In this document: positions 42,166 through 52,323 of the stretch, one piece after another
Position numbering within the stretch: the first letter of the stretch is position 1
How the letters are laid out: every line of letters starts with the position of its first letter
The notes under the pieces: generated by a model
Seen by the model: only the letters and a program-made list of their open reading frames with translations
Databases searched by the model: none
What the model was told of the DNA's origin: nothing
Program-made: the position numbers and the translations under genes
NCBI RefSeq assembly: GCF_000687165.1
Contig: NZ_JMKU01000028.1
Coordinates: 1 to 57,409 of the forward strand
Source: Paracidovorax oryzae ATCC 19882
GTDB lineage: Bacteria > Pseudomonadota > Gammaproteobacteria > Burkholderiales > Burkholderiaceae_C
Length of the DNA: 57,409 nt
Reading direction: 5' to 3'

Positions 42166-43938
42166 ATGAAAAGAAGAGACTTCGCGCTGGCTGCGCTCGC
42201 GCCCATGGCCCCGCTCTGGCTCACGGCGTGCGGGGGCGGCGAAAACCCGGGCACGCCCCAGGGCCGGGCGGCCCAGGCCATGCGCAGCGCGGCCGAATAC
42301 ATGGACGAGGTGGTGTCGTACCGGGGCGGCTACGTATGGTCGTATTCGCCCGACCTGCAGCAGACATTCGGCGAGATGCAGGCCTACCGCACCATGTGCT
42401 GGATCCAGCCGCCGGGCACCCCTTCAGTGGGCCACGTGTACCTCGACGCCTACCACGCCACCGGCGACGAGCGCTACTACCAGGCGGCCGAACGCACCGC
42501 GCTCGCCATCGTGGCGGCGCAGCACCCCTCGGGAGGCTGGAACTACATCCACGACTTCGCGGGCGAGGACTCGCTGCGCCGCTGGTACGACACCATCGGC
42601 CGCAACGGCTGGCGGCTCGAGGAATTCCAGCACTACTACGGCAACGCCACCTTCGACGATGCCGGCACGGCCGTGGCCTCGCAGCTGCTGCTGCGGATGT
42701 TCCTCGAAAAGCGGGACACCCGCTTTCTCGAGCCGCTGCAAAAGGCGATCGGGTTCGTACTCGGGGCGCAGTTCGGTCCGGAGTGGGGCATCGCGGACGG
42801 CGGCTGGCCGCAGCGCTTCCCGCATTTCCCCGGCGCGGTGTCCAGCATGCCGCCACCCCATCCCGAGCAGGTGCCTGCCGGCGCGCATGCGGGCATGGAC
42901 GACGGCGACTACACACTGCACGTCACCTTCAACGACGACGTGATGGGCGAGAACATCAAGTTCCTCACGATGTGCGTGATCGCGCTGGGCGACACGCGCC
43001 TGGTGCCGGCCATCGGCCGGGCGATGGAGTGCATGCGGCGCATGCAGCAGCCCGGTCCGCAGGCCGGCTGGGGGCTGCAGCACCTGTCCCGGCCCCAGGA
43101 CAGCCGGCCCGCGGGCGCCCCGGCCGGCGCGCGCAGCTACGAGCCGCGCTCGCTCGCCACGCACACCACGCAGACCAATATCCGCCAGCTGTTCAATTAC
43201 TTCCAGCTCACCGGCGACCGCCGCTACCTCGCGCGCGTCCCCGAGGCCATCGCCTGGCTGCGCAGCTGTCCCCTGCCGGCCGAAGCACTCGCGGCGAACC
43301 CGCTGCTCTCCGGCCGCACGCATCCGACATTCGTCGAGCTGGACACGAACGATGCGCTGTACGTGCACCGCTACGGATCGAACGTCCACAACGGCGGCTA
43401 TTACGCGGACAAGGATTACCGCGCCACGCTGAGCCACTATTCCGCGGGCCGCGCCATCGACATCGCCGGGCTGCAGTCGGCCTATGACCGGCTGAGCGCG
43501 ATGAGCGACCGCGACGTGGCGGACATGGCCGCGCGCTCACCGCTGCGCACGGGCACGCCGCGCCCGCTGCCGACGTATTTCTCGATCCGCGAGGTGGACT
43601 TCCCCGATCTTTTCGAGGGAGCCACCATGGCCACCCCCACGGTGACCGAGGCGGAGGCGCAGCAGCTGGTGGACGAGCTCGGCGGCCGGCGCTATTGGAC
43701 TTCGCCGGTGCCGGAGATCGTCAACCCATACCAGGGAGACGGCCCTGCCGCGGCCTACACGGGCAGCGCCTACCGCAGCAGGCACGTGGGCGACGTGTAC
43801 GACACGTCCCCCTATCCCGCCGACAACCCGCCCGAAGCAGCGCCCTATGTGAAAAAGGACAAGCCGCAGTTCATCGTCACCTCGGAATGGATCCGCCGCA
43901 TGGGGCGACTCATCGCCTACCTCGCGCCGGTCCGCTGA
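42166..43938 (+). CDS. PL10-type pectate lyase, Tat-type lipoprotein
   Basis: The 590-aa product is set at ATG 42166 with AGAGGA 9 nt upstream. The N-terminus MKRRDFALAALAPMAPLWLT followed by AC shows a twin-arginine motif and a lipobox, so it is probably Tat-exported and membrane anchored. The body is an alpha-barrel lyase of the pectic acid lyase family: GHVYLDAYHATGDERYYQAA, QHPSGGWNYIHDF, the PL10 signature DGGWPQRFPHFPGA, DGDYTLHVTFNDDVMGENIK and THPTFVELDTNDALYVHRYG. It would cut polygalacturonate by beta-elimination. A location in the cell envelope rather than free secretion suggests use of oligogalacturonides. Its length exceeds typical PL10 domains (about 330 aa) by an extra C-terminal part. 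Confidence 0.82.
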   Translation: MKRRDFALAALAPMAPLWLTACGGGENPGTPQGRAAQAMRSAAEYMDEVVSYRGGYVWSYSPDLQQTFGEMQAYRTMCWIQPPGTPSVGHVYLDAYHATGDERYYQAAERTALAIVAAQHPSGGWNYIHDFAGEDSLRRWYDTIGRNGWRLEEFQHYYGNATFDDAGTAVASQLLLRMFLEKRDTRFLEPLQKAIGFVLGAQFGPEWGIADGGWPQRFPHFPGAVSSMPPPHPEQVPAGAHAGMDDGDYTLHVTFNDDVMGENIKFLTMCVIALGDTRLVPAIGRAMECMRRMQQPGPQAGWGLQHLSRPQDSRPAGAPAGARSYEPRSLATHTTQTNIRQLFNYFQLTGDRRYLARVPEAIAWLRSCPLPAEALAANPLLSGRTHPTFVELDTNDALYVHRYGSNVHNGGYYADKDYRATLSHYSAGRAIDIAGLQSAYDRLSAMSDRDVADMAARSPLRTGTPRPLPTYFSIREVDFPDLFEGATMATPTVTEAEAQQLVDELGGRRYWTSPVPEIVNPYQGDGPAAAYTGSAYRSRHVGDVYDTSPYPADNPPEAAPYVKKDKPQFIVTSEWIRRMGRLIAYLAPVR

Positions 43939-44001
43939 ACCCGGGGCGGGCCGCTGCTAGCATTGCCCTCCCCCAGTCCTACCCTGAGATAAGGAGCGCG
44001 G

Positions 44002-45759
44002 ATGTCCTCTGCATGCCCGGGCGCGGCCCATTCCTCGCATCCCACGCGACCCGCGGCGGCGCCCCTGCACGCCGGCGCGCTGCGCGCAGCGGTCGCCGGC
44101 ATGGCGCTTGCCGCCGCCGGCATGGCCTGCGCGCAGGAGCGCCCTGCCGTGGTGGCATCGCGCATCACGCAGGTGACGGTGGCACCGGGCATCGCCACGA
44201 TCGAGCGCAGTGCGCGCGTCGCCGCGGGCGCGCGCACTGCCACCTTCGCCTGCCTGCCCGCCAGCCTGGACCCGGACAGCCTGCAGATCAGCGCGGACGC
44301 CGGCGTGCGCGTGGGCGAATTCAAGGTCACCACCGAGGACCGCGACGTGGCGGCCGGCTGCGCGAGTCCGCTGGACGACCGCGTGCGGGCGCTCGAAGAC
44401 CAGATCGCGGGCGTGCAGGCCGAGATCGCGGCGCTGCGGCGCGCGGACCGGTACCTCGACCACCTGGCAGGCAGCAGCAGCTCCGACGGCGCTCCGCGGG
44501 ACGGCCAGGGCAGCCCGCCAGTGGCCGCGGCCGCCGTGGTGCCGGCCGTTCCCGCCGCCCAGATCCCGGCCACGGCCGAAGCGCTGCGCAGGACGTCGGC
44601 CGAAACCATCGTGCGCCTGCAGCCGCTGCAGCGCCGCCAGGAAGCACTGGAGCGCGACCTGAAACCGCTGCGCGCCGAACGCGACCGCACGGCGGGCGGG
44701 CCGCGCGCCAGGGTGGTCTCCGTGGCCGTGAACCTCGCCACCGACCGGGATGCCGGCCTGCGCCTGTCCTACCAGGTGCGCGGCCCCGGCTGGCAGCCCG
44801 CCTACCGCGCGCGGCTGGACACCGCCACGGGGGCAGTGGTGCTCGAGCGGCTGGCCGTCGTCGCACAGCGCAGCGGCGAAGACTGGAACGACGTGCGGCT
44901 CGCGCTCACCACGCAGGCGCCCGCGCGGGCCACCGCGGGACCGCGGCCCGGCACCTGGACGGTGGATGTGGCGGCACCGCCGGAGCCGCAGAACCGCCTC
45001 GCCCGGCTGCCCGCAGCGATGGCGATGGCCGCGCCCGCGCCGGCCCCCGTGGCGGAATCCGCCGATGCCGCGGAAGACCCCTTGCCCCGCTTCGACGTCA
45101 CGGCCCTGGCCGGCAGCTACGCCACGCGCTTCGAGGTGCCGCAGCGCCTGAGCGTGCCCGCGAGCGGGCAGCGCACCACGCTGCTGCTGGGCACGCACGA
45201 CGCCGCGGCCCGCCTCGTCACGCGCACCGTGCCCGCGCAGCGCGAAACCGCCTACCTGGTGGCGGAGATCGCCCCGCCCGCAGGCCCCTGGCCGGCCGGG
45301 ACCGTCGGCCTGTACCGCGATGGCGCCTTCGTGGGCCAGGGCCGGCTGGACTTCGCCTCGGCCACGGATGCAGGCAGCCCGGGTGGGCGCACGGTGCCGC
45401 TGTGGTTCGGTCCGGACGACCTCGTGCGCGTGCAGGCCGAGGCGCCCCGCACCACCACCGGCACGGCCGGCTTCACGGGTACCACCGTGGAGCGCCGCAC
45501 CCAGCTCGCCTACCGCATCGAGAACCGCCATGCCACCCCGATCACGCTTCAGGTGATCGACACCGCCCCTGTGTCGCGCAATGCGAAGATCGAGGTCGAA
45601 TCCCGCTACGCGCCGCCACCGCTCACCACCGCCTGGGAGGGCGCGGCCGGCACCGTCGCATGGCAGCAGCCCCTGGCGCCAGGCGCCGAGGCGCGCTTCA
45701 CGGCGGAACACGTGGTGCGACATGGCAAGGACGTGGAACTGAACGAGAACCGCCGATGA
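44002..45759 (+). CDS. DUF4139/DUF4140 mucoidy-inhibitor-like protein
   Basis: This 585-aa protein has a signal peptide (cleavage near CAQERPAV), an N-terminal DUF4140 part (SRITQVTVAPGIATIERSAR), a short coiled coil (DDRVRALEDQIAGVQAEIAA) and a C-terminal DUF4139 beta domain (SYQVRGPGWQPAYRARLDTA, ERLAVVAQRSGEDWNDVRLA). The family includes MuiA, once linked to mucoidy, but no activity is established. It is exported to the periplasm or surface. It starts 63 nt after the lyase gene with TAAGGAG 6 nt before the ATG, and its stop overlaps the pgpA ATG. Confidence 0.85.
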   Translation: MSSACPGAAHSSHPTRPAAAPLHAGALRAAVAGMALAAAGMACAQERPAVVASRITQVTVAPGIATIERSARVAAGARTATFACLPASLDPDSLQISADAGVRVGEFKVTTEDRDVAAGCASPLDDRVRALEDQIAGVQAEIAALRRADRYLDHLAGSSSSDGAPRDGQGSPPVAAAAVVPAVPAAQIPATAEALRRTSAETIVRLQPLQRRQEALERDLKPLRAERDRTAGGPRARVVSVAVNLATDRDAGLRLSYQVRGPGWQPAYRARLDTATGAVVLERLAVVAQRSGEDWNDVRLALTTQAPARATAGPRPGTWTVDVAAPPEPQNRLARLPAAMAMAAPAPAPVAESADAAEDPLPRFDVTALAGSYATRFEVPQRLSVPASGQRTTLLLGTHDAAARLVTRTVPAQRETAYLVAEIAPPAGPWPAGTVGLYRDGAFVGQGRLDFASATDAGSPGGRTVPLWFGPDDLVRVQAEAPRTTTGTAGFTGTTVERRTQLAYRIENRHATPITLQVIDTAPVSRNAKIEVESRYAPPPLTTAWEGAAGTVAWQQPLAPGAEARFTAEHVVRHGKDVELNENRR

Positions 45760-46298
45760 ACGTATTGCCTCCCCTGCCCGCGGCCGGATCGGCCGCAGCC
45801 CCCCGCAGGGCCAGCGCCGCCTTCATGCGGTCCCACCCCGCGCACTGGATCGCCCTGGGCTTCGGCGCAGGCCTCTCGCCGCGCGCGCCCGGCACCGTGG
45901 GCACGGCCTGGGCGTGGCTGGCCTATCTGGTGCTGCAGCATTGGCTGTCCCCCCTGCAGATCGGCGGGCTCATCCTGGCCGGCACGCTCGTGGGCTGGTG
46001 GGCCTGCACCACCACCGCCCGTCACCTGGGCGTGGCCGACCCGGGGTGCGTGGTGTGGGACGAGATCGTGGCGTTCTGGTGCGTGCTCTGGCTGGCAATG
46101 CCCATGGGCTTCTGGGGCCAGTGCGCGGCGTTCGCGCTGTTCCGCTACTTCGATGCCGCCAAGCCAGGCCCCGTGGCCTGGGCGGACCAGCTGTTCAAGG
46201 GCTTCGGCTGGCGCGGCGGCTGGGGCATTCTCTTCGACGACTTCGTGGCGGCCTTCTGCGCGCTGTTCGCCATCGCGCTCTGGAGGGTGCTGTGGTGA
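45756..46298 (+). CDS. pgpA: Phosphatidylglycerophosphatase A
   Basis: PgpA (180 aa) dephosphorylates phosphatidylglycerophosphate to phosphatidylglycerol at the inner membrane. Family motifs: WIALGFGAGLSPRAPGTVGT, DPGCVVWDEIVAFWCVLWLA and LFRYFDAAKPGPVAWADQLF, with hydrophobic helices between. The N-terminal 28 residues are a variable extension. It starts at ATG 45756 inside the DUF4139 stop (ATGA) and ends overlapping the CinA-like gene. Confidence 0.95.
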   Translation: MNVLPPLPAAGSAAAPRRASAAFMRSHPAHWIALGFGAGLSPRAPGTVGTAWAWLAYLVLQHWLSPLQIGGLILAGTLVGWWACTTTARHLGVADPGCVVWDEIVAFWCVLWLAMPMGFWGQCAAFALFRYFDAAKPGPVAWADQLFKGFGWRGGWGILFDDFVAAFCALFAIALWRVLW

Positions 46299-46765
46299 GC
46301 GCCGACATCGCCTTCCTCGCACAGGCACTCACGGCCCGCGGCTGGATGATGGCCACGGCCGAAAGCTGCACCGGCGGCATGATCGCCGGTGCATGCACAG
46401 ACCTGGCCGGATCGAGCCAGTGGTTCGAGCGCGGCTTCGTCACCTACTCCAATGCCGCCAAGACCGAACTGCTGGGCGTTGCCGCCGAACTCATCGACAC
46501 GCACGGCGCCGTGAGCGAAACCGTGGCGCGCGCCATGGCGGAAGGCGCCGTGCGCCACTCCCACGCGCAGGCCGCGCTGTCCGTGACCGGCGTGGCCGGC
46601 CCCGCGGGCGGCAGCGCCGCCAAGCCCGTGGGCACCGTCTGGTTCGGCTGGCACCTGGGCGGCACGACGCACAGCGAAATGCGCCGTTTCCCCGGTGACC
46701 GGGCCGCCGTGCGCTCCGCCGCCCGCGACCATGCGATCGCCGGGCTCGCCAGGCTGCTGCGCTGA
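46295..46765 (+). CDS. pncC: CinA C-terminal-type nicotinamide-nucleotide amidase
   Basis: The 156-aa enzyme is the stand-alone CinA C-terminal (PncC) domain, which converts nicotinamide mononucleotide to nicotinate mononucleotide in NAD salvage. Motifs: MATAESCTGGMIAGACTDLA, with the Ser nucleophile region, GFVTYSNAAKTELLGV and SVTGVAGPAGGSAAKPVGTV. The start is GTG 46295 overlapping the pgpA stop, with GGAGG 8 nt upstream. The thiL-pgpA-cinA order is common in betaproteobacteria. Confidence 0.93.
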   Translation: MSADIAFLAQALTARGWMMATAESCTGGMIAGACTDLAGSSQWFERGFVTYSNAAKTELLGVAAELIDTHGAVSETVARAMAEGAVRHSHAQAALSVTGVAGPAGGSAAKPVGTVWFGWHLGGTTHSEMRRFPGDRAAVRSAARDHAIAGLARLLR

Positions 46766-47042
46766 CCTCCTGCAACCGGGGCTTGATCCGGCTCCCATCG
46801 CCCTTCCGCACACTGGCTCCCTTACGCCCCTTGGCGCATCGCCCACGGCAGCGCCAGACTGGGGCACGCCTGCGCGCCGTGTGCAGGAAATGAACGCCCA
46901 TCTCGGCAGCAAATGATGAATGCGACGCATGTCTGTAGTCCCATGAATTGAAATTCGTGAATTCCGAAAAAATGATGAGCAAATATTTCAGATTGGTTCC
47001 AGACTGGAAGGACAAAGACGACTATTTTTCCTGGAGGTACCC

Positions 47043-48836
47043 ATGGCCGCCCGCGCCCGCTCCCTGACTGTTTCCCAGCGCCTGCTCATCGCTTTCGGCC
47101 TGGTGATCGCCATCTTCATCGCCGTGGCCACCAGCGCGCTCGTCACCAGCCGCAGCCTCGCGGAAGCAGAATCGTGGAACGAGCACACCTACCAGGTGCT
47201 CGACCGCTCCAACACCCTGCTCAACAGCATGGTCAACATGGAAACCGGCGCCCGCGGCTTCCTGCTGAGCGGAGATGACAAGTTCCTGGAGCCCTGGACC
47301 AGCGGCACCCAGGAGTTCACCAAGACGCTCCCCGACATCAAGGCCCTCACGGCCGACAATCCCGCCCAGCAGCGGCGCCTGGATGACATGAAGGCCCGCG
47401 AGACCGAATTCACGTCCGTGATGTCCGGGCTGATCCAGGCCCGCCGTGACGTCACGGCAGGCAGCAAGACCATGCAGGACTTCATCGCGCAGTTCGCCCA
47501 GGGCAAGGACAAGGCCGCCATGGACGGCTTCCGGGCCCTGCAGAAGGAGCTGGACCAGACGGAATCCAGCCTGCTGGCCGAACGCAAGGCGGGGACCGAC
47601 CGGATGCGCGGCATCAATACCACCGTGATCCTGGCCGGATCCGCGCTGGCCGTGGCACTGGCCATCGCACTGGGCATCTGGGTCACCCGCTCCATCACGC
47701 GCCAGCTGGGCGGCGAGCCCGACTATGCGACCGGCATCGTGCGGCAGATCGCGCAGGGCAACCTCGCGGTGGACGTGGATACCCGTTCCAATGACCAGTC
47801 CAGCCTGCTGGCCGGCATGAAGGACATGCGCGACCAGCTGGCCCGCGTGGTCGGGCAGGTGCGGCAGAGCAGCGACTCCATCGCCACGGGCAGCACGCAG
47901 ATCGCCACCGGCAACGCCGACCTGAGCCAGCGCACCGAGGAACAGGCCTCCAACCTGCAGCAGACGGCCGCCTCCATGGAGCAGCTGACGGCCACCGTGA
48001 AAAACAACGGCGACACCGCCCGGCAGGCCACGCAACTGGCGAACTCCGCCAGCGAGGTCGCCGAACGCGGCGGCACGGTGATGGGGCAGGTCGTGAGCAC
48101 CATGGGCGCCATCACCGACTCCAGCCGCCGGATCTCGGACATCATCGGCGTCATCGACAGCATCGCCTTCCAGACCAACATCCTGGCGCTCAATGCCGCG
48201 GTGGAAGCGGCCCGCGCCGGCGAGCAGGGCCGCGGCTTCGCGGTAGTGGCCAGCGAAGTGCGCAGCCTCGCGCAGCGCAGCGCCGATGCCGCCAAGGAGA
48301 TCAAGGGACTCATCTCCACCAGCGTGGAGAAGGTGGAAGCCGGCAGCCAGCAGGTCGAGGAAGCCGGCCGGACCATGGCCGACATCGTCACCCAGGTCAG
48401 GCGCGTGAACGACCTGATCAGCGAAATCAGCGCTGCCACCCAGGAACAGGCCCAGGGCATCGGCCAGGTGAGCGACGCGGTGAGCCAGCTCGACCAGGTG
48501 ACGCAGCAAAACGCCGCGCTGGTCGAGGAGAGCGCTGCCGCCGCGGACAGCCTGCGGGCCCAGGCCGGCCGGCTCGTGGATGCGGTGAGCCAGTTCCGCC
48601 TGCACCACGACCAGGGCCTGCCAGCCCCGGCACCGATGGCCGCACCGCGCGCCGCCGCAGCGCCGGCTGCAGCCAGCGCACTGCCGGCCGCCAGACCGGC
48701 ACCGGCCCGGGTGCCTGCCGCGCCGCGCGCTCCGGCCGTGGCGGCCCGCCGGCCCGCGCCTGCACCCGCGAAAGCCCCCGCGCCTTCGCTGGCCCTGGCG
48801 GGCAGCTCGAGCGAGGACGACTGGACGAGCTTCTGA
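47043..48836 (+). CDS. Methyl-accepting chemotaxis protein
   Basis: This 597-aa chemoreceptor starts at ATG 47043 with GGAGG 6 nt upstream. A membrane helix (about 12-35) is followed by a periplasmic helical sensor of CHASE3 type (about 36-190, [20 protein letters not shown]), a second membrane helix (about 193-214), a HAMP domain and the signalling domain with the invariant hairpin [21 protein letters not shown] Pro/Ala-rich linker leads to a C-terminal DDWTSF, resembling the tether pentapeptide that docks CheR and CheB. The ligand is unknown. Confidence 0.95.
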   Translation: MAARARSLTVSQRLLIAFGLVIAIFIAVATSALVTSRSLAEAESWNEHTYQVLDRSNTLLNSMVNMETGARGFLLSGDDKFLEPWTSGTQEFTKTLPDIKALTADNPAQQRRLDDMKARETEFTSVMSGLIQARRDVTAGSKTMQDFIAQFAQGKDKAAMDGFRALQKELDQTESSLLAERKAGTDRMRGINTTVILAGSALAVALAIALGIWVTRSITRQLGGEPDYATGIVRQIAQGNLAVDVDTRSNDQSSLLAGMKDMRDQLARVVGQVRQSSDSIATGSTQIATGNADLSQRTEEQASNLQQTAASMEQLTATVKNNGDTARQATQLANSASEVAERGGTVMGQVVSTMGAITDSSRRISDIIGVIDSIAFQTNILALNAAVEAARAGEQGRGFAVVASEVRSLAQRSADAAKEIKGLISTSVEKVEAGSQQVEEAGRTMADIVTQVRRVNDLISEISAATQEQAQGIGQVSDAVSQLDQVTQQNAALVEESAAAADSLRAQAGRLVDAVSQFRLHHDQGLPAPAPMAAPRAAAAPAAASALPAARPAPARVPAAPRAPAVAARRPAPAPAKAPAPSLALAGSSSEDDWTSF

Positions 48837-48839
48837 CGG

Positions 48840-50321
48840 TCAGGGCCCGCCCACGCGCTCCACGAGGCCGGCACTGGCCTCGTTCATTCCCACCACCTCC
48901 ACGGGGCAGCCGTGGTGCCGCAGCCGCATCACCACCTTGTCCAGCGCGGCCACGGCGGTCACGTCCCAGAAGTGGGCCCGCGAGACGTCGATGCGCACCG
49001 GGCGGCCTTCGGCGGCCAGGATGTCGAAGGCATCGATGAACGCATCGGCTGACGCGAAGAACACCTGGCCCGCCACATGCCAGGTGCGCAGGCCGGTGGC
49101 CCCGTCGTCCTCGGCGCGGACGTCCAGCAGGCGCGCCACCTTGAAGGCGAAGAACACGCCGCTCAGCACCACCCCCACGGCCACGCCGGCCGCCAGGTTG
49201 TGGGTGGCGAGCGTCACCGCCACCGTGGCCAGCATCACGGCGCTGGACGTGCGCGGATGGCGCACCAGCGTGCGCAGCGAGGCCCAGTCGAAGGTGGAGG
49301 CCGACACCATCACCATGATCGCCACCAGCGCGATCACCGGCACGCGCGACACCCAGTCCTTGAGCGCCACCATCAGCACCAGCAGGAACACGCCCGCGAA
49401 CAGGGTGGACAGGCGCCCGCGGCCACCGTATTTCACGTTGCCCACCGCCTGCCCGATCATTCCGCAGCCCGCGATGCCGCCGGTCAGGCTGGCAGCGATG
49501 TTCGCCAGGCCCAGCCCGGCGCATTCGCGGTTCTTGTCGCTGGGCGTGTCGGTCATCTCGTCCACCACCGCGGCCGTGAGTACGGATTCGAGCAGGCCCA
49601 CGAAGGCGATGGCGAGCGCCGGCAGCGCGATGATGCGCAGCGTCTCCAGAGTGAACGGCACGCCGGGCAGCGCGAAGGCGGGCAAGGCGTCCGGAAGCCT
49701 GCCGAGATCGCCCACGGTGGGCAACCGAAGGCCCGCCGCGGAGGCCAGCGCCGTGAGCGCCACGACGCAGACCAGCGGCGACGGAATGGCGGTGAACACC
49801 CGCCAGCCCGACCACGCGCCCAGGCGCGGCAGGCCGTAGATGATGGCCAGGCCCAGCGCCAGCATGGCCCATGTGCCCGGACCGGCGCCCCGCAGGTGCG
49901 GCAACTGGGCCGAGAAGATCAGCACGGCCAGCGCATTCACGAAACCCGTGCGCACCGAACTGGAAACGAAGCGCACCAGCACCCCCATGCGCAGCAGTCC
50001 GAAGGCCACCTGCACCGCGCCGGCCAGCAGCCCCGCGGCAAACAGGTAGCCCACGCCATGGGACTGCACCAGCGGCGCGGCCACCAGCGCCACCGACCCG
50101 GCCGCCGCCGACACCATGGCCGGGCGCCCGCCCGCGAAGGCGATCACGATGCTGATGACGAACGAGGCGAACAGCCCCACGGACGGATCGACACCCGCCA
50201 CGAACGAAAACGCGACCACCTCGGGAATGAGAGCGAACGTGGCAACGGCGCCGGCCAGCAGTTCACGCGGAATGCTGGGCGCCCACTCCGCGCGCAGCCG
50301 GGACCTCAGCTTCCGCAGCAC
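48840..50321 (-). CDS. SulP-family anion transporter with STAS domain
   Basis: The 493-aa product has ten or more membrane helices and SulP motifs ([60 protein letters not shown]) and a C-terminal STAS domain (about 400-485: [20 protein letters not shown]). Such proteins carry sulfate, bicarbonate or dicarboxylates. The start is uncertain: GTG 50321 ([20 protein letters not shown] follows) is chosen, while GTG 50354 would extend it and deepen the overlap with the SEC-C gene to 49 bases. Either way the N-terminus overlaps the preceding gene. Confidence 0.88.
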   Translation of the reverse strand: MLRKLRSRLRAEWAPSIPRELLAGAVATFALIPEVVAFSFVAGVDPSVGLFASFVISIVIAFAGGRPAMVSAAAGSVALVAAPLVQSHGVGYLFAAGLLAGAVQVAFGLLRMGVLVRFVSSSVRTGFVNALAVLIFSAQLPHLRGAGPGTWAMLALGLAIIYGLPRLGAWSGWRVFTAIPSPLVCVVALTALASAAGLRLPTVGDLGRLPDALPAFALPGVPFTLETLRIIALPALAIAFVGLLESVLTAAVVDEMTDTPSDKNRECAGLGLANIAASLTGGIAGCGMIGQAVGNVKYGGRGRLSTLFAGVFLLVLMVALKDWVSRVPVIALVAIMVMVSASTFDWASLRTLVRHPRTSSAVMLATVAVTLATHNLAAGVAVGVVLSGVFFAFKVARLLDVRAEDDGATGLRTWHVAGQVFFASADAFIDAFDILAAEGRPVRIDVSRAHFWDVTAVAALDKVVMRLRHHGCPVEVVGMNEASAGLVERVGGP

Positions 50322-51142
50322 TTCTTGTATTTCTTGCCGCTGCCGCAACTGCACGGGTCGTTGCGGCCCGGCGTGTCCGCACGGCGCACCGATTCGACGC
50401 GCGGACCCATGCTCTTCCAGAGCTGGCGCAGGTCATAGACCGCCCAGATCGCCTCGCCGAACACCTCCAGCCGGTCCTCGCTCACGCTGGGCGGGCCGTC
50501 CTCGGCATACATGTTGTGCTCGGGGCGCCCGGTGTCGTCCTCGGTCAGCGCGACGATGTGCTCGAGCGCGCCGTCCAGCCACTGCGCGGCCTCCTTGTCG
50601 CGCGGCGCGGCCCACTCCTCGGGCCAGTTCTCCACGGCGAACATGAAGCCCAGCGCCCAGACCTGCCCGAACGAAGGCACGTCCTGCCCGGACATCTCTG
50701 CGCGCTCCTCCTCGGGCAGGCAGGCGATCGCGCCGCGCATGTCCATCACCTCGGGCTGGAAGGCACGGTCGTCCTCCAGCGACTCCACCGTGTCCTCGAG
50801 CTGACCCGCCACCTCGTTCCAGCGGCGCATCCACAACTCGATGAAGCGCGCCTGCTGCGCATCGTCCTGGAAGGCCGGAAGGCGCGGCAGCGCCTCTCCT
50901 TCGGCCACCATGTCCATCGGGCCGCCGTCGTCCAGCAGCATGGGCAGGTACTCGGCCGGCGCGATCGCGCGGCGCGTGCAGACCAGCGCGGTGAGGAAGC
51001 CGTCGCAGAATTCCCACTGCGGGATTTCCTCGGCGCGCGAACGCAGGTCGTCGAGCAGTGCGTCCAGCTCATCGAGGTCGTCGTTGCTGAGCGCGGGAAC
51101 GGCGCCGGAAGTATCGGCGGCGGGGGCGTGGGGATCGGTCAT
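50306..51142 (-). CDS. UPF0149/YecA-like protein with C-terminal SEC-C motif
   Basis: This 278-aa acidic protein has an all-helical UPF0149 domain (about 20-235: [60 protein letters not shown]) and ends in a SEC-C zinc motif [23 protein letters not shown] tails bind zinc and, in SecA and YecA proteins, ribosomes or SecB. The start ATG 51142 has AGGAG 7 nt upstream. Function is unknown; a ribosome-associated or protein-export accessory role is plausible. Confidence 0.9.
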   Translation of the reverse strand: MTDPHAPAADTSGAVPALSNDDLDELDALLDDLRSRAEEIPQWEFCDGFLTALVCTRRAIAPAEYLPMLLDDGGPMDMVAEGEALPRLPAFQDDAQQARFIELWMRRWNEVAGQLEDTVESLEDDRAFQPEVMDMRGAIACLPEEERAEMSGQDVPSFGQVWALGFMFAVENWPEEWAAPRDKEAAQWLDGALEHIVALTEDDTGRPEHNMYAEDGPPSVSEDRLEVFGEAIWAVYDLRQLWKSMGPRVESVRRADTPGRNDPCSCGSGKKYKKCCGS

Positions 51143-51334
51143 CGGGGGGCTCCTGGCCGGCGCGCACGCGCGGGCAGGCCGTATTTTGAAGAAGATGGCG
51201 AAAAAGGCGGACAGCGGCGGGCCGGCCCATCGCTCTATGATGCCGCCGCGGCGGACAGGATTGCCCACCTTGCGCATTCCAAGGCGGCGAGTGTAGCCGC
51301 GCCCCCTGACGCTCCGATTCCCTCCCTCCAGTCC

Positions 51335-52192
51335 ATGCCCGCCTTTCCGCCAGATCCGGCGCTCCCGCCCTCTCCCGCCCGGCCGGCGACCCACCCCGCG
51401 CCCACCGACTGGGACGCATTCCTGCGCGAGCGGCTGCCCACCCAGGTGCATGCGGTGGAGAGCCACATCGCGGCCGACGGAACGCGGGTGTGGCTCAAGC
51501 GCGCGGCGCCCGTGCGCGGGCCCGGCAGGCACCGTGCCATGGCCCTGCTCGCCGGCATGCTGGGCCTGCCCGTGCTGCGGCCCGTGCCCACGCCGGGCGG
51601 GGCCGAGGGCATCGCCACCGAGGTGCGGCGCCTGCGTGCCTTCTCGGCCCTCGGGCTGCGCGTGCCCGAGGTGCTGGCGTTCAGCGGCGAGGGCCTGCTC
51701 ACCCTGGACCTGGGCCGTCCGGAGGTGGACACGCACTCCCTGGGCAACGAGATCGAACACCGCCTCGGGGACGGGCCCGAAGCCGTGCTCGCGCTCTGGC
51801 GCCAGGGCCTCGCGGCGATCGCGCAGGTGCATGCGCGCGGCACCTGCCTCAGCCAGGCCTTCGCGCGCAATCTCGTGCGCTGCCCGGACGGCGTGGTGGG
51901 CTACCTGGACTTCGAGGACGACCCGGCCGCCACCCTGCCGCTGCCCGCATGCCAGGTGCGCGACCTGCTGTGCTACGCCCACTCCACCGCGCTCTACCTG
52001 CGCGCATCGGACGCGCTGGCCCCGGCGCGCGCCGAAGCCGCCGCATGGACGGCCGCCCATGGCCCGGAATTCCGGCAGACCATGGAACAGGCACTGCGCC
52101 GCCTCGCCTGGCTGCGCCGGCTCCCCCAGGACCGCCGCTGGGGCCGCGACGTGCAGCGCATACGCGCCGCCTACGACCTGCTCGCGCCGTAG
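51335..52192 (+). CDS. Kinase-fold protein, phosphotransferase-like
   Basis: The 285-aa product starts at ATG 51335. After a Pro-rich N-terminus it shows an aminoglycoside-phosphotransferase/Bud32-like small-kinase layout: [20 protein letters not shown] with the likely ATP-binding Lys, an [20 protein letters not shown] helix with a possible pairing Glu, [20 protein letters not shown] in place of the catalytic HxD loop, then NLV and GYLDFEDDP as the metal-binding segment. The catalytic Asp of the loop is not evident (HARG), while the second Asp is. Substrate unknown. Catalytic competence is doubtful. Confidence 0.7.
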   Translation: MPAFPPDPALPPSPARPATHPAPTDWDAFLRERLPTQVHAVESHIAADGTRVWLKRAAPVRGPGRHRAMALLAGMLGLPVLRPVPTPGGAEGIATEVRRLRAFSALGLRVPEVLAFSGEGLLTLDLGRPEVDTHSLGNEIEHRLGDGPEAVLALWRQGLAAIAQVHARGTCLSQAFARNLVRCPDGVVGYLDFEDDPAATLPLPACQVRDLLCYAHSTALYLRASDALAPARAEAAAWTAAHGPEFRQTMEQALRRLAWLRRLPQDRRWGRDVQRIRAAYDLLAP

Positions 52193-52323
52193 CAACGCGA
52201 TCGTGCGGTGGTGCGGCAGGTCGGGGGCGTTTCCGTAATGCCCCGTGGGCGGCGTCCGACAGGCCACGGTAGAGCCCCCCGCATATCGTGCGGACAAGCG
52301 CTCCCGCTCCGCTCCGCCCCCGC

